Shown in pieces: positions 24,731-32,075 of a stretch of 58,901 nucleotides of DNA. The notes beneath the pieces were generated by a model. The model saw only the letters and a list, made by a program, of their open reading frames with translations, ran no database searches and was not told the origin of the DNA. Made by a program: the position numbers and the translations under genes. Within the stretch, counting starts at the first letter, position 1, and the number at the start of each line of letters is the position of its first letter. The stretch comes from Acidobacteriota bacterium (GTDB lineage: Bacteria; Actinomycetota; Actinomycetes; Actinomycetales; Microbacteriaceae): assembly GCA_019351995.1 (NCBI GenBank), contig JABBOD010000017.1:1-58901 (forward strand). Direction: 5' to 3'.

Positions 24731-25243
24731 CTACTCCTCGAAGTCGCCCGCGTCGCGGCGAAAGCCGTGCAGCAGCGCGTTGAGCTGCGCGATCTCGCCG
24801 GCCGCGAATCCGGTGCGGCGAAAGATGTGCCGATTCAGTTCGGCCGTTGCGGCATCCACCCGCGCTCGTCCGGCATCCGTGATCTCGACGAGCGTCGCCC
24901 GCCCGTCGGTCGGATGCGGCACCCGCTTCACGAGGTCCGCCGCCTGCAGCCGGTCCACCGCGTTCGTGACGCTGGTCGGGTGCACCTGCAGGCGCGCGCT
25001 CGCCTTCGCCATCGGCAGAGAACCGTGCCGCGTGAAGCTCAGCAGACGCAACAGCTCGAAGCGCGCAAAGGTGAGGTCGAACTGCTTGAGCACCGCCTCG
25101 ATCCGTGCGAGCAGGATCTGCTGGGTGCGCATGATCGCGGTGACGGCAGCCATGCCGTCTGCGGCATCCGCCCAGCCGTGCTCCTGCCACTGGCGCTGCG
25201 CCTCGGCAATCGGGTCGGACGGCAGGGGTGCGGGGTCTGCCAT
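24731..25243 (-). CDS. MarR-family transcriptional regulator
   Basis: A 170-residue winged-helix regulator. The DNA-binding part is FARFELLRLLSFTRHGSLPM, ARLQVHPTSVTNAVDRLQAA and the wing RVPHPTDGRATLVEIT. ATG at 25243 has AGGATGACGGA before it. It ends facing the thiolase gene across a long hairpin, and lies 64 nt upstream of the MpaB-like gene's stop region on the same strand. MarR proteins bind palindromes of 16-20 bp as dimers, so it is a candidate for the operator at 14387-14422, although nothing in the sequence proves this. Confidence 0.92.
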   Translation of the reverse strand: MADPAPLPSDPIAEAQRQWQEHGWADAADGMAAVTAIMRTQQILLARIEAVLKQFDLTFARFELLRLLSFTRHGSLPMAKASARLQVHPTSVTNAVDRLQAADLVKRVPHPTDGRATLVEITDAGRARVDAATAELNRHIFRRTGFAAGEIAQLNALLHGFRRDAGDFEE

Positions 25244-25307
25244 TCCGTCATCCTGCCATGAGTGCCGACGTTGACGGATCGCGGCGCGTCCGGCCGGGTT
25301 CCGCTGC

Positions 25308-26240
25308 TCAGGCCGCGTCGGCCGCGGCCAGGCGCGCGAGGCGGGCACGCGCCGCATCCTCCGAACTGGAGCTGGAGCCCAGTGCGCGGTGCACGATGCG
25401 CAGCACGATCCTGGTGAGCGTCGTGGCCGGCCACCAGGCGCGCCGCAGGCCGAGCAGGCGACGATATTCGACGGGGATCGACGCCACCGCGCCCGCGAAC
25501 AGGATGCGGTATGCGGGCCCGAACCCCTTGCCGAGCGGCGGGTTCCGGATGAAGCGCACCGCCTCGTCGACGCGAGCATCGCGCCGCAGCGTGCCGTCGG
25601 TGCGAAACGTCTCGAGCTGGGCGCGCAGCTCGGCGGCCGAGTGCGGCGGATTCGGCGCCCCGACCAGTTCCGCCGCTTTCGCCCACTCGTCGACGTACTG
25701 ATCCGCCCCGCCCGGGATGGGGCCGCCCCACACCTCGTGGGCCCCCAGGAACGCTTCGGTGAATGCCAGGTGCACCCAGGCCAGCAACTCGGGATCGCCC
25801 GCGGCGTACGGCACCTCGTTGCCGTCCCGGTCGAGGTAGGTGCCGACCACGCGGTCGTGGAACCGCGCCACCCGCGCCGACTCGACGCGCGCGTATTCGG
25901 TCGAGCCGAAGGTGACGCCCACCAGCCAGCGGATGGTGCCGGACAGCCGTCCGAGCGGGTCCTCCTGGTAGCGCGACCAGTCGTGCACTCCGGCCATCGC
26001 CCCCGGGTGCAGCGTCTGCATGAGCAGCGCCCGGATCCCGGCGACCAGCGTCGCAAGTCCCCCGTGCACTTCCCAGGCCGCCGAGCCCTCGCCGAAGTAG
26101 CCAGCATCGTCGCCGAGCTCGATCTCGTCGACCCAGTACGGTCTCCCCGTCTCGGTTCCCGAGAAGGCGGTGAGCAGGTGCGAACGCAGGGCGTCCCACC
26201 GCGATGCCGGCTCGCGGCCGTCGTCCCGATCGCGGCTCAT
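25308..26240 (-). CDS. MpaB/DUF2236-type oxygenase
   Basis: A 310-residue protein of the MpaB/rubber-oxygenase (DUF2236) family, which are b-heme or di-metal related oxygenases. Family features seen: LLMQTLHPGAMAGVHDWSRY, LSGTIRWLVGVTFGSTEYAR, RDGNEVPYAAGDPELLAWVHLAFTEAFL (shortened here to its core PELLAWVHLAF) and a basic C-terminal helix. Actinobacteria carry many paralogues of unknown substrate. ATG at 26240 has TACCGT 6 nt upstream and AGAGGG between, so transcription is probably leaderless. The MarR gene follows 64 nt downstream and may be co-transcribed. Confidence 0.87.
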   Translation of the reverse strand: MSRDRDDGREPASRWDALRSHLLTAFSGTETGRPYWVDEIELGDDAGYFGEGSAAWEVHGGLATLVAGIRALLMQTLHPGAMAGVHDWSRYQEDPLGRLSGTIRWLVGVTFGSTEYARVESARVARFHDRVVGTYLDRDGNEVPYAAGDPELLAWVHLAFTEAFLGAHEVWGGPIPGGADQYVDEWAKAAELVGAPNPPHSAAELRAQLETFRTDGTLRRDARVDEAVRFIRNPPLGKGFGPAYRILFAGAVASIPVEYRRLLGLRRAWWPATTLTRIVLRIVHRALGSSSSSEDAARARLARLAAADAA

Positions 26241-26313
26241 CCCTCTACGGTACGTCGCCCACCTGGATGGCGCTGCCGCAGCTCGGTGCCCCATCAGGCG
26301 GATGATGGGGAGC

Positions 26314-26739
26314 ATGATCTCGACCCTGCTCGCGCGCGAGCTGCGTGACGCCGGCTTGGTGTGGACGCCGGCATCCGGCGACAGTTTCCAGATCGCGCTC
26401 GACGATTTCGATGGCGACGTCTTCACGGTCAGTGACATGACGATCGAGGCCCACGCGTACTCGACCGGGACGGTGCTCGGCTTCAACGGCACGACCGAGT
26501 GGGCGCTCGACTCCGTGGCGCTCGACGACGCGCTGTGGATGCCGCGCGAAGACCAGCTGCGGGAGCTGCTGCGCGGCACCTTCCGTTCCCTGGAACGCTC
26601 GGTCGACGTCGCCTCGCGCGTCGCGTACACCGTGGTCGCCCGCATCGGGGACACGGATGCCGCCTACGTCAGCGAAGATCCGGCCGAGGCGTACGGCCGC
26701 GCGGTGCTTTCGCTCATCCGATCGGCGCGGGAGCTGTAG
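26314..26739 (+). CDS. Conserved-looking protein of unknown function
   Basis: A 141-residue acidic soluble protein that I do not recognise. It has a central beta-rich part (FQIALDDFDGDVFTVSDMTI, GTVLGFNGTTEWALDSV), a helix (REDQLRELLRGTF) and a C-terminal stretch with AEAYGRAVLSLI. ATG at 26314 follows GGGGAG; an upstream ATG at 26302 is possible. Its last 26 bases overlap the convergent DUF4349 lipoprotein gene. Codon use matches neighbours. It is divergent from the MpaB-like gene, with 73 nt between starts. Confidence 0.7.
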   Translation: MISTLLARELRDAGLVWTPASGDSFQIALDDFDGDVFTVSDMTIEAHAYSTGTVLGFNGTTEWALDSVALDDALWMPREDQLRELLRGTFRSLERSVDVASRVAYTVVARIGDTDAAYVSEDPAEAYGRAVLSLIRSAREL

Positions 26740-27628
26740 CACCTCGTCGCCGACGCCGAATGCTCCGCCGCGTCAGCAGCGTCGTCGCCGTTGCGGCTGC
26801 GGCGAGGACGAGCCAGGGGATGAGCACCCCGAGCGCGACCAACACGGTGGCCCAGAAGGCGACGAATCCCGACCACCCGGTTCCGAGCCCCGACCAGAAG
26901 TCGGCGGGCTTGATCGCGGGCGCCGCGGCGGGTGAACGCAACGCGAGGGTGATCGTCGACATGGCGATCTGGTCGGCGAGGCCGCGCTGCTGAGCCTCCA
27001 TGCTTTCCAACTCCCCCTGACGGTCGCCGATCGCGGTCTCGATCACGATCAGATTCGTGGTGTCGGTGGCGGTGGATTCGAGTTGCAGCAGCCGAGCGAT
27101 GGTGGTGCGCGCTGCCGTGATCCGGGCGTCGAGGTCCTGCGTCTGCCTCGTGACGTCGGCCGAGGCGAGCTGCACCTGGTCGGCTCGTCCGAGCTTCTTC
27201 AGCGCGTCGATGGTGTCGCTGAGCTTCGTCGCCGGGATGCGCAGCACCAGCGTCGCGCTGCCGGGGTCGCCGTTCGCCGCGGCGGTTTCGGTGCGACCGT
27301 CGACGCGACCCCCGGCGGCCTCGACCAGGGAGGAGGCGGTCGTGGCGGCCGAGAGCGGGTCGGCCGCGGTGATCGTGACGGTGCCGGTGATGACGACTGC
27401 GCGATCCGCCGTCGGCGTGGTGGCCGCGATCGTCCCGCTGCCGACGGCGACCTTCGAGCTGACGCCGGGTGGCATCGGCGCGATCCCGCTCGAGTGGGTT
27501 CCGGCACCGATCGAGGGTCCCGAGGATCCCGAGCTCCCAGAGCCCGCCGAGCCGACCGCGGAGCACCCGGCCAACGAGAGGCAGCCGATGAGCAGGATCG
27601 CCGGGATGGCCGCGCGCGATTTCGTCAT
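26714..27628 (-). CDS. DUF4349 lipoprotein
   Basis: A 304-residue membrane-anchored protein. It has a lipoprotein signal (CLSLAGC, Cys22), a Ser/Gly linker, a DUF4349 domain (VVITGTVTITAADPLSAATT, ATLVLRIPATKLSDTIDAL, LGRADQVQLASADVT), a coiled coil of about 45 residues (DLDARITAARTTIARLLQLE, QGELESMEAQQRGLADQI) and one transmembrane helix near the C-terminus (FWATVLVALGVLIPWLVLAA) followed by a basic cytoplasmic tail. Function of the family is unknown; the layout suggests an envelope structural or sensing role. TACCGT lies 7 nt before the ATG, so it is likely leaderless. Its 3' end overlaps the convergent gene. Confidence 0.88.
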   Translation of the reverse strand: MTKSRAAIPAILLIGCLSLAGCSAVGSAGSGSSGSSGPSIGAGTHSSGIAPMPPGVSSKVAVGSGTIAATTPTADRAVVITGTVTITAADPLSAATTASSLVEAAGGRVDGRTETAAANGDPGSATLVLRIPATKLSDTIDALKKLGRADQVQLASADVTRQTQDLDARITAARTTIARLLQLESTATDTTNLIVIETAIGDRQGELESMEAQQRGLADQIAMSTITLALRSPAAAPAIKPADFWSGLGTGWSGFVAFWATVLVALGVLIPWLVLAAAATATTLLTRRSIRRRRRGATAPAPIG

Positions 27629-27831
27629 AGTCACGACGGTAGGGAGAACTCCGTCAGCGCACATCCCAACGTTTCCCCCGTGTCGAACGTCGGAGTCGCC
27701 CGAGCCTCGCCTGTGCGCTGCCTGGAAGGATGACAGTCCGGCGGGACACGGGCATAGCGTCGAAGCGAGCGGGACGGCACAGGGCCGCTCCGCACGTCGG
27801 CTCATCGGGCCGTCGCAGAAGGGATGACGAC

Positions 27832-28029
27832 ATGGGAATCATGGACGACGCCAAAGACCTGGCGCAGGAGGCCGGGCACCAAATCGGCGAGGCGGCACAC
27901 GACACCAAGGAGCGCGTCGCCGACAAGCACGAGGAGGTCACCGCGAACGCCGACGTGAAGTCCGCGGAGGCGCATCGCGACTCGGTCGAGAAGAAGAACG
28001 AGCTCAAAGAACGGCTTCGCGAGAACTAG
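27832..28029 (+). CDS. CsbD-like small stress protein
   Basis: A 65-residue, highly charged, helix-forming protein (AKDLAQEAGHQIGEAAHDTKE, VADKHEEV, VEKKNELKERL). It resembles CsbD/YjbJ-type general stress proteins and LEA-like hydrophilic helices. AGAAGGGA lies just before the ATG at 27832, and codon use is strongly biased. These proteins are usually induced by osmotic or stationary-phase stress and have no known enzymatic role. No partner is evident; the alpha/beta hydrolase gene begins 47 nt later with its own promoter. Confidence 0.75.
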   Translation: MGIMDDAKDLAQEAGHQIGEAAHDTKERVADKHEEVTANADVKSAEAHRDSVEKKNELKERLREN

Positions 28030-28076
28030 GTTCCGAATGCACCCCGCGCCGGGGAGAACGATCTAGCCTGGATGCC

Positions 28077-28877
28077 ATGGGGCGACTGCACGGAGTGATC
28101 CGGCGGCCGCCCCTTTTGCATGTCGCCTCCGACCAGGGTGAGGGGCCAGCCGTGGTGATGATCCACGGGATCGCGTCCTCGTCGGTCACCTTCGACAACG
28201 TGATCCCCTTGCTCGTCCCGGCTCATCGTGCGATCACGATCGATCTGCTGGGGTTCGGCGGCTCACCTGCTCCCGACGACTCCGAGTACACCGTCGAGGA
28301 GCATGTCGCCGCGCTGGCCCGCACGATCGACTCGCTCAGGCTGCGTGGCCGCTTCGTGCTGGTCGGGCACTCCATGGGTTCCCTGATCGCCGCCCGCTAT
28401 GCGGCCACCCGCGGCGCAAGACTTCGTGGCCTCGTGCTGGTGAGTCCGCCGATCTATCTGGCCCCGCTCGCGATCGGTTCGAAGCGGGACCGCACGGCGA
28501 TGGGCCTCTACCTGCGGGTCTACGAGTACCTCCGCAGCAACAAGGAGTTCACGATCCGCGCCGCCGCCGGACTCTCCCGGCTGTCGCCGATCAAGAATCT
28601 GCTCGAGGTCTCGGAGACCAACTGGCGAGCCTTCGTGCTCTCGTTGCAGAACTCCATCGAATCGCAGACCTCGGTCAGTGACCTCGCGTCGGTGCGGGTG
28701 CCGGTCGAGGTGGTCTACGGATCGCTTGATCTGTTTCTGGCGCCATCCGGGATCCGGGTGGTCGAGCAGTTGCGCGGGGTGACGGTGCACCGGGTGGACG
28801 GGGGCGACCACGTCATCCGCCCCCGGATGGCCCGCGTCGTCGCGACCGCGATCGCGACGTGCTCCGCCGACACCTAG
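28077..28877 (+). CDS. Alpha/beta-fold hydrolase
   Basis: A 266-residue alpha/beta hydrolase with an intact catalytic set: oxyanion VVMIHGIASSS, nucleophile LVGHSMGSLIAARYA, acid VVYGSLDLFL and His in DGGDHVIRPRMAR. The substrate is not evident. TAGCCT lies 7 nt before the ATG, and no ribosome-binding site is visible, so the transcript is probably leaderless. The next gene (aldo/keto reductase) starts 10 nt after the stop but also has its own TAGGCT box. Confidence 0.88.
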   Translation: MGRLHGVIRRPPLLHVASDQGEGPAVVMIHGIASSSVTFDNVIPLLVPAHRAITIDLLGFGGSPAPDDSEYTVEEHVAALARTIDSLRLRGRFVLVGHSMGSLIAARYAATRGARLRGLVLVSPPIYLAPLAIGSKRDRTAMGLYLRVYEYLRSNKEFTIRAAAGLSRLSPIKNLLEVSETNWRAFVLSLQNSIESQTSVSDLASVRVPVEVVYGSLDLFLAPSGIRVVEQLRGVTVHRVDGGDHVIRPRMARVVATAIATCSADT

Positions 28878-28887
28878 GCTCGAAACC

Positions 28888-29883
28888 ATGGAACAACGCA
28901 CTCTCGGACGTACTGGCCGCCCCGTTTCGGTGATCGGTCTCGGCACCTGGCAGCTCGGCGCCGACTGGGGTGACGTGTCAGAAGCGGATGCCGCGGCCGT
29001 ACTCGACGCCGCCCACGCCGACGGCGTCACCTTTTTCGACACCGCCGACGTCTACGGCGATGGCCGCAGTGAGACCATCATCGGCGCCTGGCGGGCGGGG
29101 CTCTCCGATGCCGATCGCGCCGGCGTGACGGTGGCGACCAAGATGGGGCGCCGCCAGGGCCAGACGCTCGAGAACTACTCGGCCGCCAACTTCCGCGCCT
29201 GGAACGACCGCTCGCGCGCCAACCTCGGCATGGACACGCTCGACCTGGTGCAGCTGCACTGCCCGCCCACCGACGTCTACCGCAGCGATGCCGTCTTCGA
29301 CGCGCTCGATGCCCTCGTCGACGACGGCTCGATCGCGGCCTACGGGGTCAGCGTCGAAACGGTCGAGCAGGCGCTGCTCGCCATCGCCCGGCCGAACGTC
29401 GCGAGCGTGCAGATCATCCTCAACGCGTTCCGCCTCAAGCCGCTCGACGAGGTGCTGCCCGCCGCGATGGATGCCGGGGTCGGCATCATCGCGCGGGTCC
29501 CCCTGGCGAGCGGGCTGCTCTCCGGCCGCTACCGTCATGACACCGCCTTCGCCGCGGACGACCACCGCAGCTACAACCGCAACGGGGACGCCTTCGATGT
29601 CGGCGAGACCTTCTCGGGCGTCGACTTCGACGAGGGCGTCGAGGCTGCTCGCGAGTTCTCGGCGCTCGCCGAATCGGTCGGACTCTCACCGGCCAGCGCG
29701 GCGCTGGCATGGGTGGCCCAGTTGCCGGGCGTGAGCACGGTGATCCCCGGTGCGCGCAACGTCGCCCAGGCGGCGTCCAACGCGGCGGCGGGATCGGTTC
29801 CGGCGCTCGGCGAGGCCTTCACGGCATCCGTCGTCGAACTCTACGATCGGCGTCTGCGTGCGGCGATCCACTCGCGCTGGTAG
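28888..29883 (+). CDS. Aldo/keto reductase
   Basis: A 331-residue AKR with the (alpha/beta)8 fold. The catalytic tetrad can be read: Asp and Tyr in FFDTADVYGDGRSE, Lys in VATKMGRR and His in LVQLHCPP. The NADPH-binding end has VSTVIPGARNVAQAASN. It resembles the AKR11-13 branch that reduces aldehydes and ketones. TAGGCT lies 7 nt before the ATG with no ribosome-binding site, so leaderless initiation is likely in addition to read-through from the hydrolase gene. Confidence 0.92.
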   Translation: MEQRTLGRTGRPVSVIGLGTWQLGADWGDVSEADAAAVLDAAHADGVTFFDTADVYGDGRSETIIGAWRAGLSDADRAGVTVATKMGRRQGQTLENYSAANFRAWNDRSRANLGMDTLDLVQLHCPPTDVYRSDAVFDALDALVDDGSIAAYGVSVETVEQALLAIARPNVASVQIILNAFRLKPLDEVLPAAMDAGVGIIARVPLASGLLSGRYRHDTAFAADDHRSYNRNGDAFDVGETFSGVDFDEGVEAAREFSALAESVGLSPASAALAWVAQLPGVSTVIPGARNVAQAASNAAAGSVPALGEAFTASVVELYDRRLRAAIHSRW

Positions 29884-29955
29884 GGAATGAATCCGGTTCC
29901 GGGTACCGTTCCTTCCGAAAATGACTGACACGTCACCTACCTGAGGAGCTTTCTC

Positions 29956-30525
29956 GTGACCACCCGTCTGATGATCATCGTTGGCAGTGTCCGCCCAGGG
30001 CGGGTCGGCCTGCCGATTGCCACCTGGGCGAAGAACCGGGCAGAGGCCCACGGTGAGATCGAGGTCGACTGGGTGGACCTGGCCGAACTCGCGCTGCCGT
30101 TCATGGACGAGCCGAACCACCCGCGCATGCGGCAGTACACGAAGCCGCACACCATCGCGTGGAGCGAACGCGTGGCGTTGGCCGATGCCGTGCTGTTGGT
30201 GACGCCGGAGTACAACCACAGCTTCTCGCCGGCGCTGAAGAACGCGCTCGACTTTCTCAATACCGAGTGGTGGCGCAAGCCGGTCGGATTCGTGAGCTAC
30301 GGCGGCGTCTCCGCGGGGACGCGCGGTGTGGTGGCGCTCACCACCACCACCTCCGCGTTCGGCATGGTGAAGGTCGGTGCCAATGTCGAGATCAACTTCC
30401 CGCAGAAGATGCTGGTCGACGGCGTCTTCACTCCGGGTGAGAAGGAAGAGGCGCTGATCGAGAAAGAGCTCGGCGAGCTCGTCGAGCTCTCGGAACTGCT
30501 GAAGCCGTCGCGGCTGAAGGGCTGA
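29956..30525 (+). CDS. NADPH-dependent FMN reductase-family protein
   Basis: A 189-residue flavodoxin-like reductase. The FMN phosphate loop is IIVGSVRPGRVGLP, the second flavin loop is LVTPEYNHSFSPALKNALDF and a Gly-rich loop SYGGVSAGTRG follows. It uses NAD(P)H to reduce FMN, quinones or azo compounds. GTG at 29956 is set by GAGGAG at 29943-29948. It is convergent with the MFS gene, with only 25 nt between stops and no clear hairpin there. Confidence 0.9.
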   Translation: MTTRLMIIVGSVRPGRVGLPIATWAKNRAEAHGEIEVDWVDLAELALPFMDEPNHPRMRQYTKPHTIAWSERVALADAVLLVTPEYNHSFSPALKNALDFLNTEWWRKPVGFVSYGGVSAGTRGVVALTTTTSAFGMVKVGANVEINFPQKMLVDGVFTPGEKEEALIEKELGELVELSELLKPSRLKG

Positions 30526-30550
30526 GACGCACGCCAGGTCTCGCGCGCGC

Positions 30551-31804
30551 TCAGCTCGGCTGCACCGGCACGGGCTCGGTGTCGGGGAGCGGGCTGGCGT
30601 CGCGTCCGCGCAGGTCGGGCAACCTGCCGTGGAAGAGCACCGGGACGAGAGTGCCGACCGCGGCGAAGGCCACCGCGACGATGAATCCGCCGAGGCCCGC
30701 GCCTCCGCCGTGGTGTGTCGTCACGTAGTCGATGAGGAAGCCGGCAACCGCTGAGCCCGCCGCCGCGCCGATCAGCTGCCCGGTGCCGACCCAGCCGTAT
30801 GCCTCGGCGGTGTCGCTGAAACGCACGCTCGAGGACACGACCGCGAACATCACGGCGAGCGCGGGCGCGACGCCGAGGCCGCCGATCAGCAGGGCGCCGC
30901 TGAGCGTCCAGAACTCGGCCGCGGTTCCCGTCCAGATCAGGATCGCGACACCCGCCAGGATCGATCCGGCCAGGACGAGGACGATCCGGCGCGCGAGCGC
31001 CCACGGACCGATCGGAAGATGGCCGAGCAGCAGCCCGCCCAACAGCGAGGCAACCGCCCAGATGGCGAGCACCAGGCCGGAGGTCGAGTTGCCCTGGCCG
31101 AAGGTGGCGACGACCCCGGCTTCGGTCGCGGCGAGGGCGCCGACGAGGAGAAAGCCGATGAGGGTGGTGAGCAGGACCTGCGGCCGCTTGAGTACCGCGC
31201 CGAGCTTGCGCTTGCTGCGCGGGATTCGCACCCGCCCGACCTCGGGGGAGAGCAGGAACCACAGGCCTCCACCGAGCAGGGAGACGACCGAGAACAGGAT
31301 GCCGGCGGTGGTGGAGATCTGCGTGGCGATCAGGGTCACGACCACCGGGCCCGCGATCCAGATGATCTCCTGCGCGGAGGCGTCGAGCGAGAACAGCGGG
31401 GTCAGCTGCCGCGAGTTGACCATCTTGGGGTAGATGGTCCGGACGGCCGGCTGCACCGGTGGGTAGCTGAGACCGGCGATCAGACCGGCCACCATGAAGC
31501 CGATCAGGGGCAGCGGGGCCAATGCGACCGTCAGGAGCGAGAGGGCGCAGACGCCGGTGGTGAGAATCAGTACCGGCCGCATGCTCCATTGCCCCATCCA
31601 CCGACTGGTGAGCGGGCCGGACACGGCCTGACCGACGCTCGTCGCGGCCAGCACCAAGCCCGCTGCGCCGTACGAGCCGAAGATGTGGTGTATGTGGAGC
31701 AGGAATCCGAGCGAGAGCATGCCGCTGGGGAACCGGGCGGTGAGCTGCGCGGCGATGATCCGGGCGACTCCCGGGGTGCGCAGCAGGCTCACGTAAGCGT
31801 TCAC
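30551..31804 (-). CDS. MFS transporter
   Basis: A 417-residue membrane protein with 12 predicted helices in two halves joined by a basic cytoplasmic loop (RVRIPRSKRKLGAVLKRPQ). The pattern GLVLAATSVGQAVSGPLTSRWMGQ resembles the motif-A region of MFS drug or sugar exporters. GTG at 31804 is the start; a weak signal upstream. It is divergent from the ribonucleotide reductase operon; the 271-nt gap holds DnaA-box-like and NrdR-box-like sites nearer the nrd side. The substrate is unknown. Confidence 0.9.
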   Translation of the reverse strand: MNAYVSLLRTPGVARIIAAQLTARFPSGMLSLGFLLHIHHIFGSYGAAGLVLAATSVGQAVSGPLTSRWMGQWSMRPVLILTTGVCALSLLTVALAPLPLIGFMVAGLIAGLSYPPVQPAVRTIYPKMVNSRQLTPLFSLDASAQEIIWIAGPVVVTLIATQISTTAGILFSVVSLLGGGLWFLLSPEVGRVRIPRSKRKLGAVLKRPQVLLTTLIGFLLVGALAATEAGVVATFGQGNSTSGLVLAIWAVASLLGGLLLGHLPIGPWALARRIVLVLAGSILAGVAILIWTGTAAEFWTLSGALLIGGLGVAPALAVMFAVVSSSVRFSDTAEAYGWVGTGQLIGAAAGSAVAGFLIDYVTTHHGGGAGLGGFIVAVAFAAVGTLVPVLFHGRLPDLRGRDASPLPDTEPVPVQPS

Positions 31805-31864
31805 AACCTGTCAACTCTAGACCCCGACTGCTCTGCTGGGGACTGTCGGAAGTCCCCTTGAGCC

Positions 31865-31913
31865 TGTGGAGAGATGTGGACAAGTCGGCGGACTTATCCA
31901 CATCCTGTGGACG
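31865..31913. promoter_or_regulatory. Cluster of DnaA-box-like sites upstream of nrdA
   Basis: TGTGGACAA (31875-31883, reverse of TTGTCCACA) and TTATCCACA (31894-31902) are perfect DnaA boxes. CTGTGGAGA (around 31864-31872) and TGTGGACGA (31905-31913) are one- or two-mismatch versions. Four sites in 50 bp just upstream of the NrdR boxes suggest DnaA control of nrd transcription, as known for E. coli nrdAB. Whether DnaA acts here is inferred. Confidence 0.65.
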
Positions 31914-31919
31914 ACACGC

Positions 31920-31968
31920 CCACTACATGTAGTGGTTGCCACTCTGTCGGTGCCCCGATATATAGTGG
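31920..31968. promoter_or_regulatory. Tandem NrdR boxes
   Basis: CCACTACATGTAGTGG (31920-31935) is a perfect 16-bp palindrome that fits the NrdR box consensus acaCwAtATaTwGtgt. A second, weaker box (CCCCGATATATAGTGG, 31953-31968) follows with centres 33 bp apart, about three helical turns, as expected for NrdR pairs. The second box overlaps a TATAGT -10-like hexamer, so bound NrdR would block the promoter when dATP is high. Confidence 0.85.
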
Positions 31969-32075
31969 TGAAACTTCCTGGCCGGGGGATGGGATAACGG
32001 TCATCGAACGTTGCATTAAGCAGGCCACATGATGGCCGGACAGCCGTGCTGACAAGCACAGAAGGAGTGGGTCAG

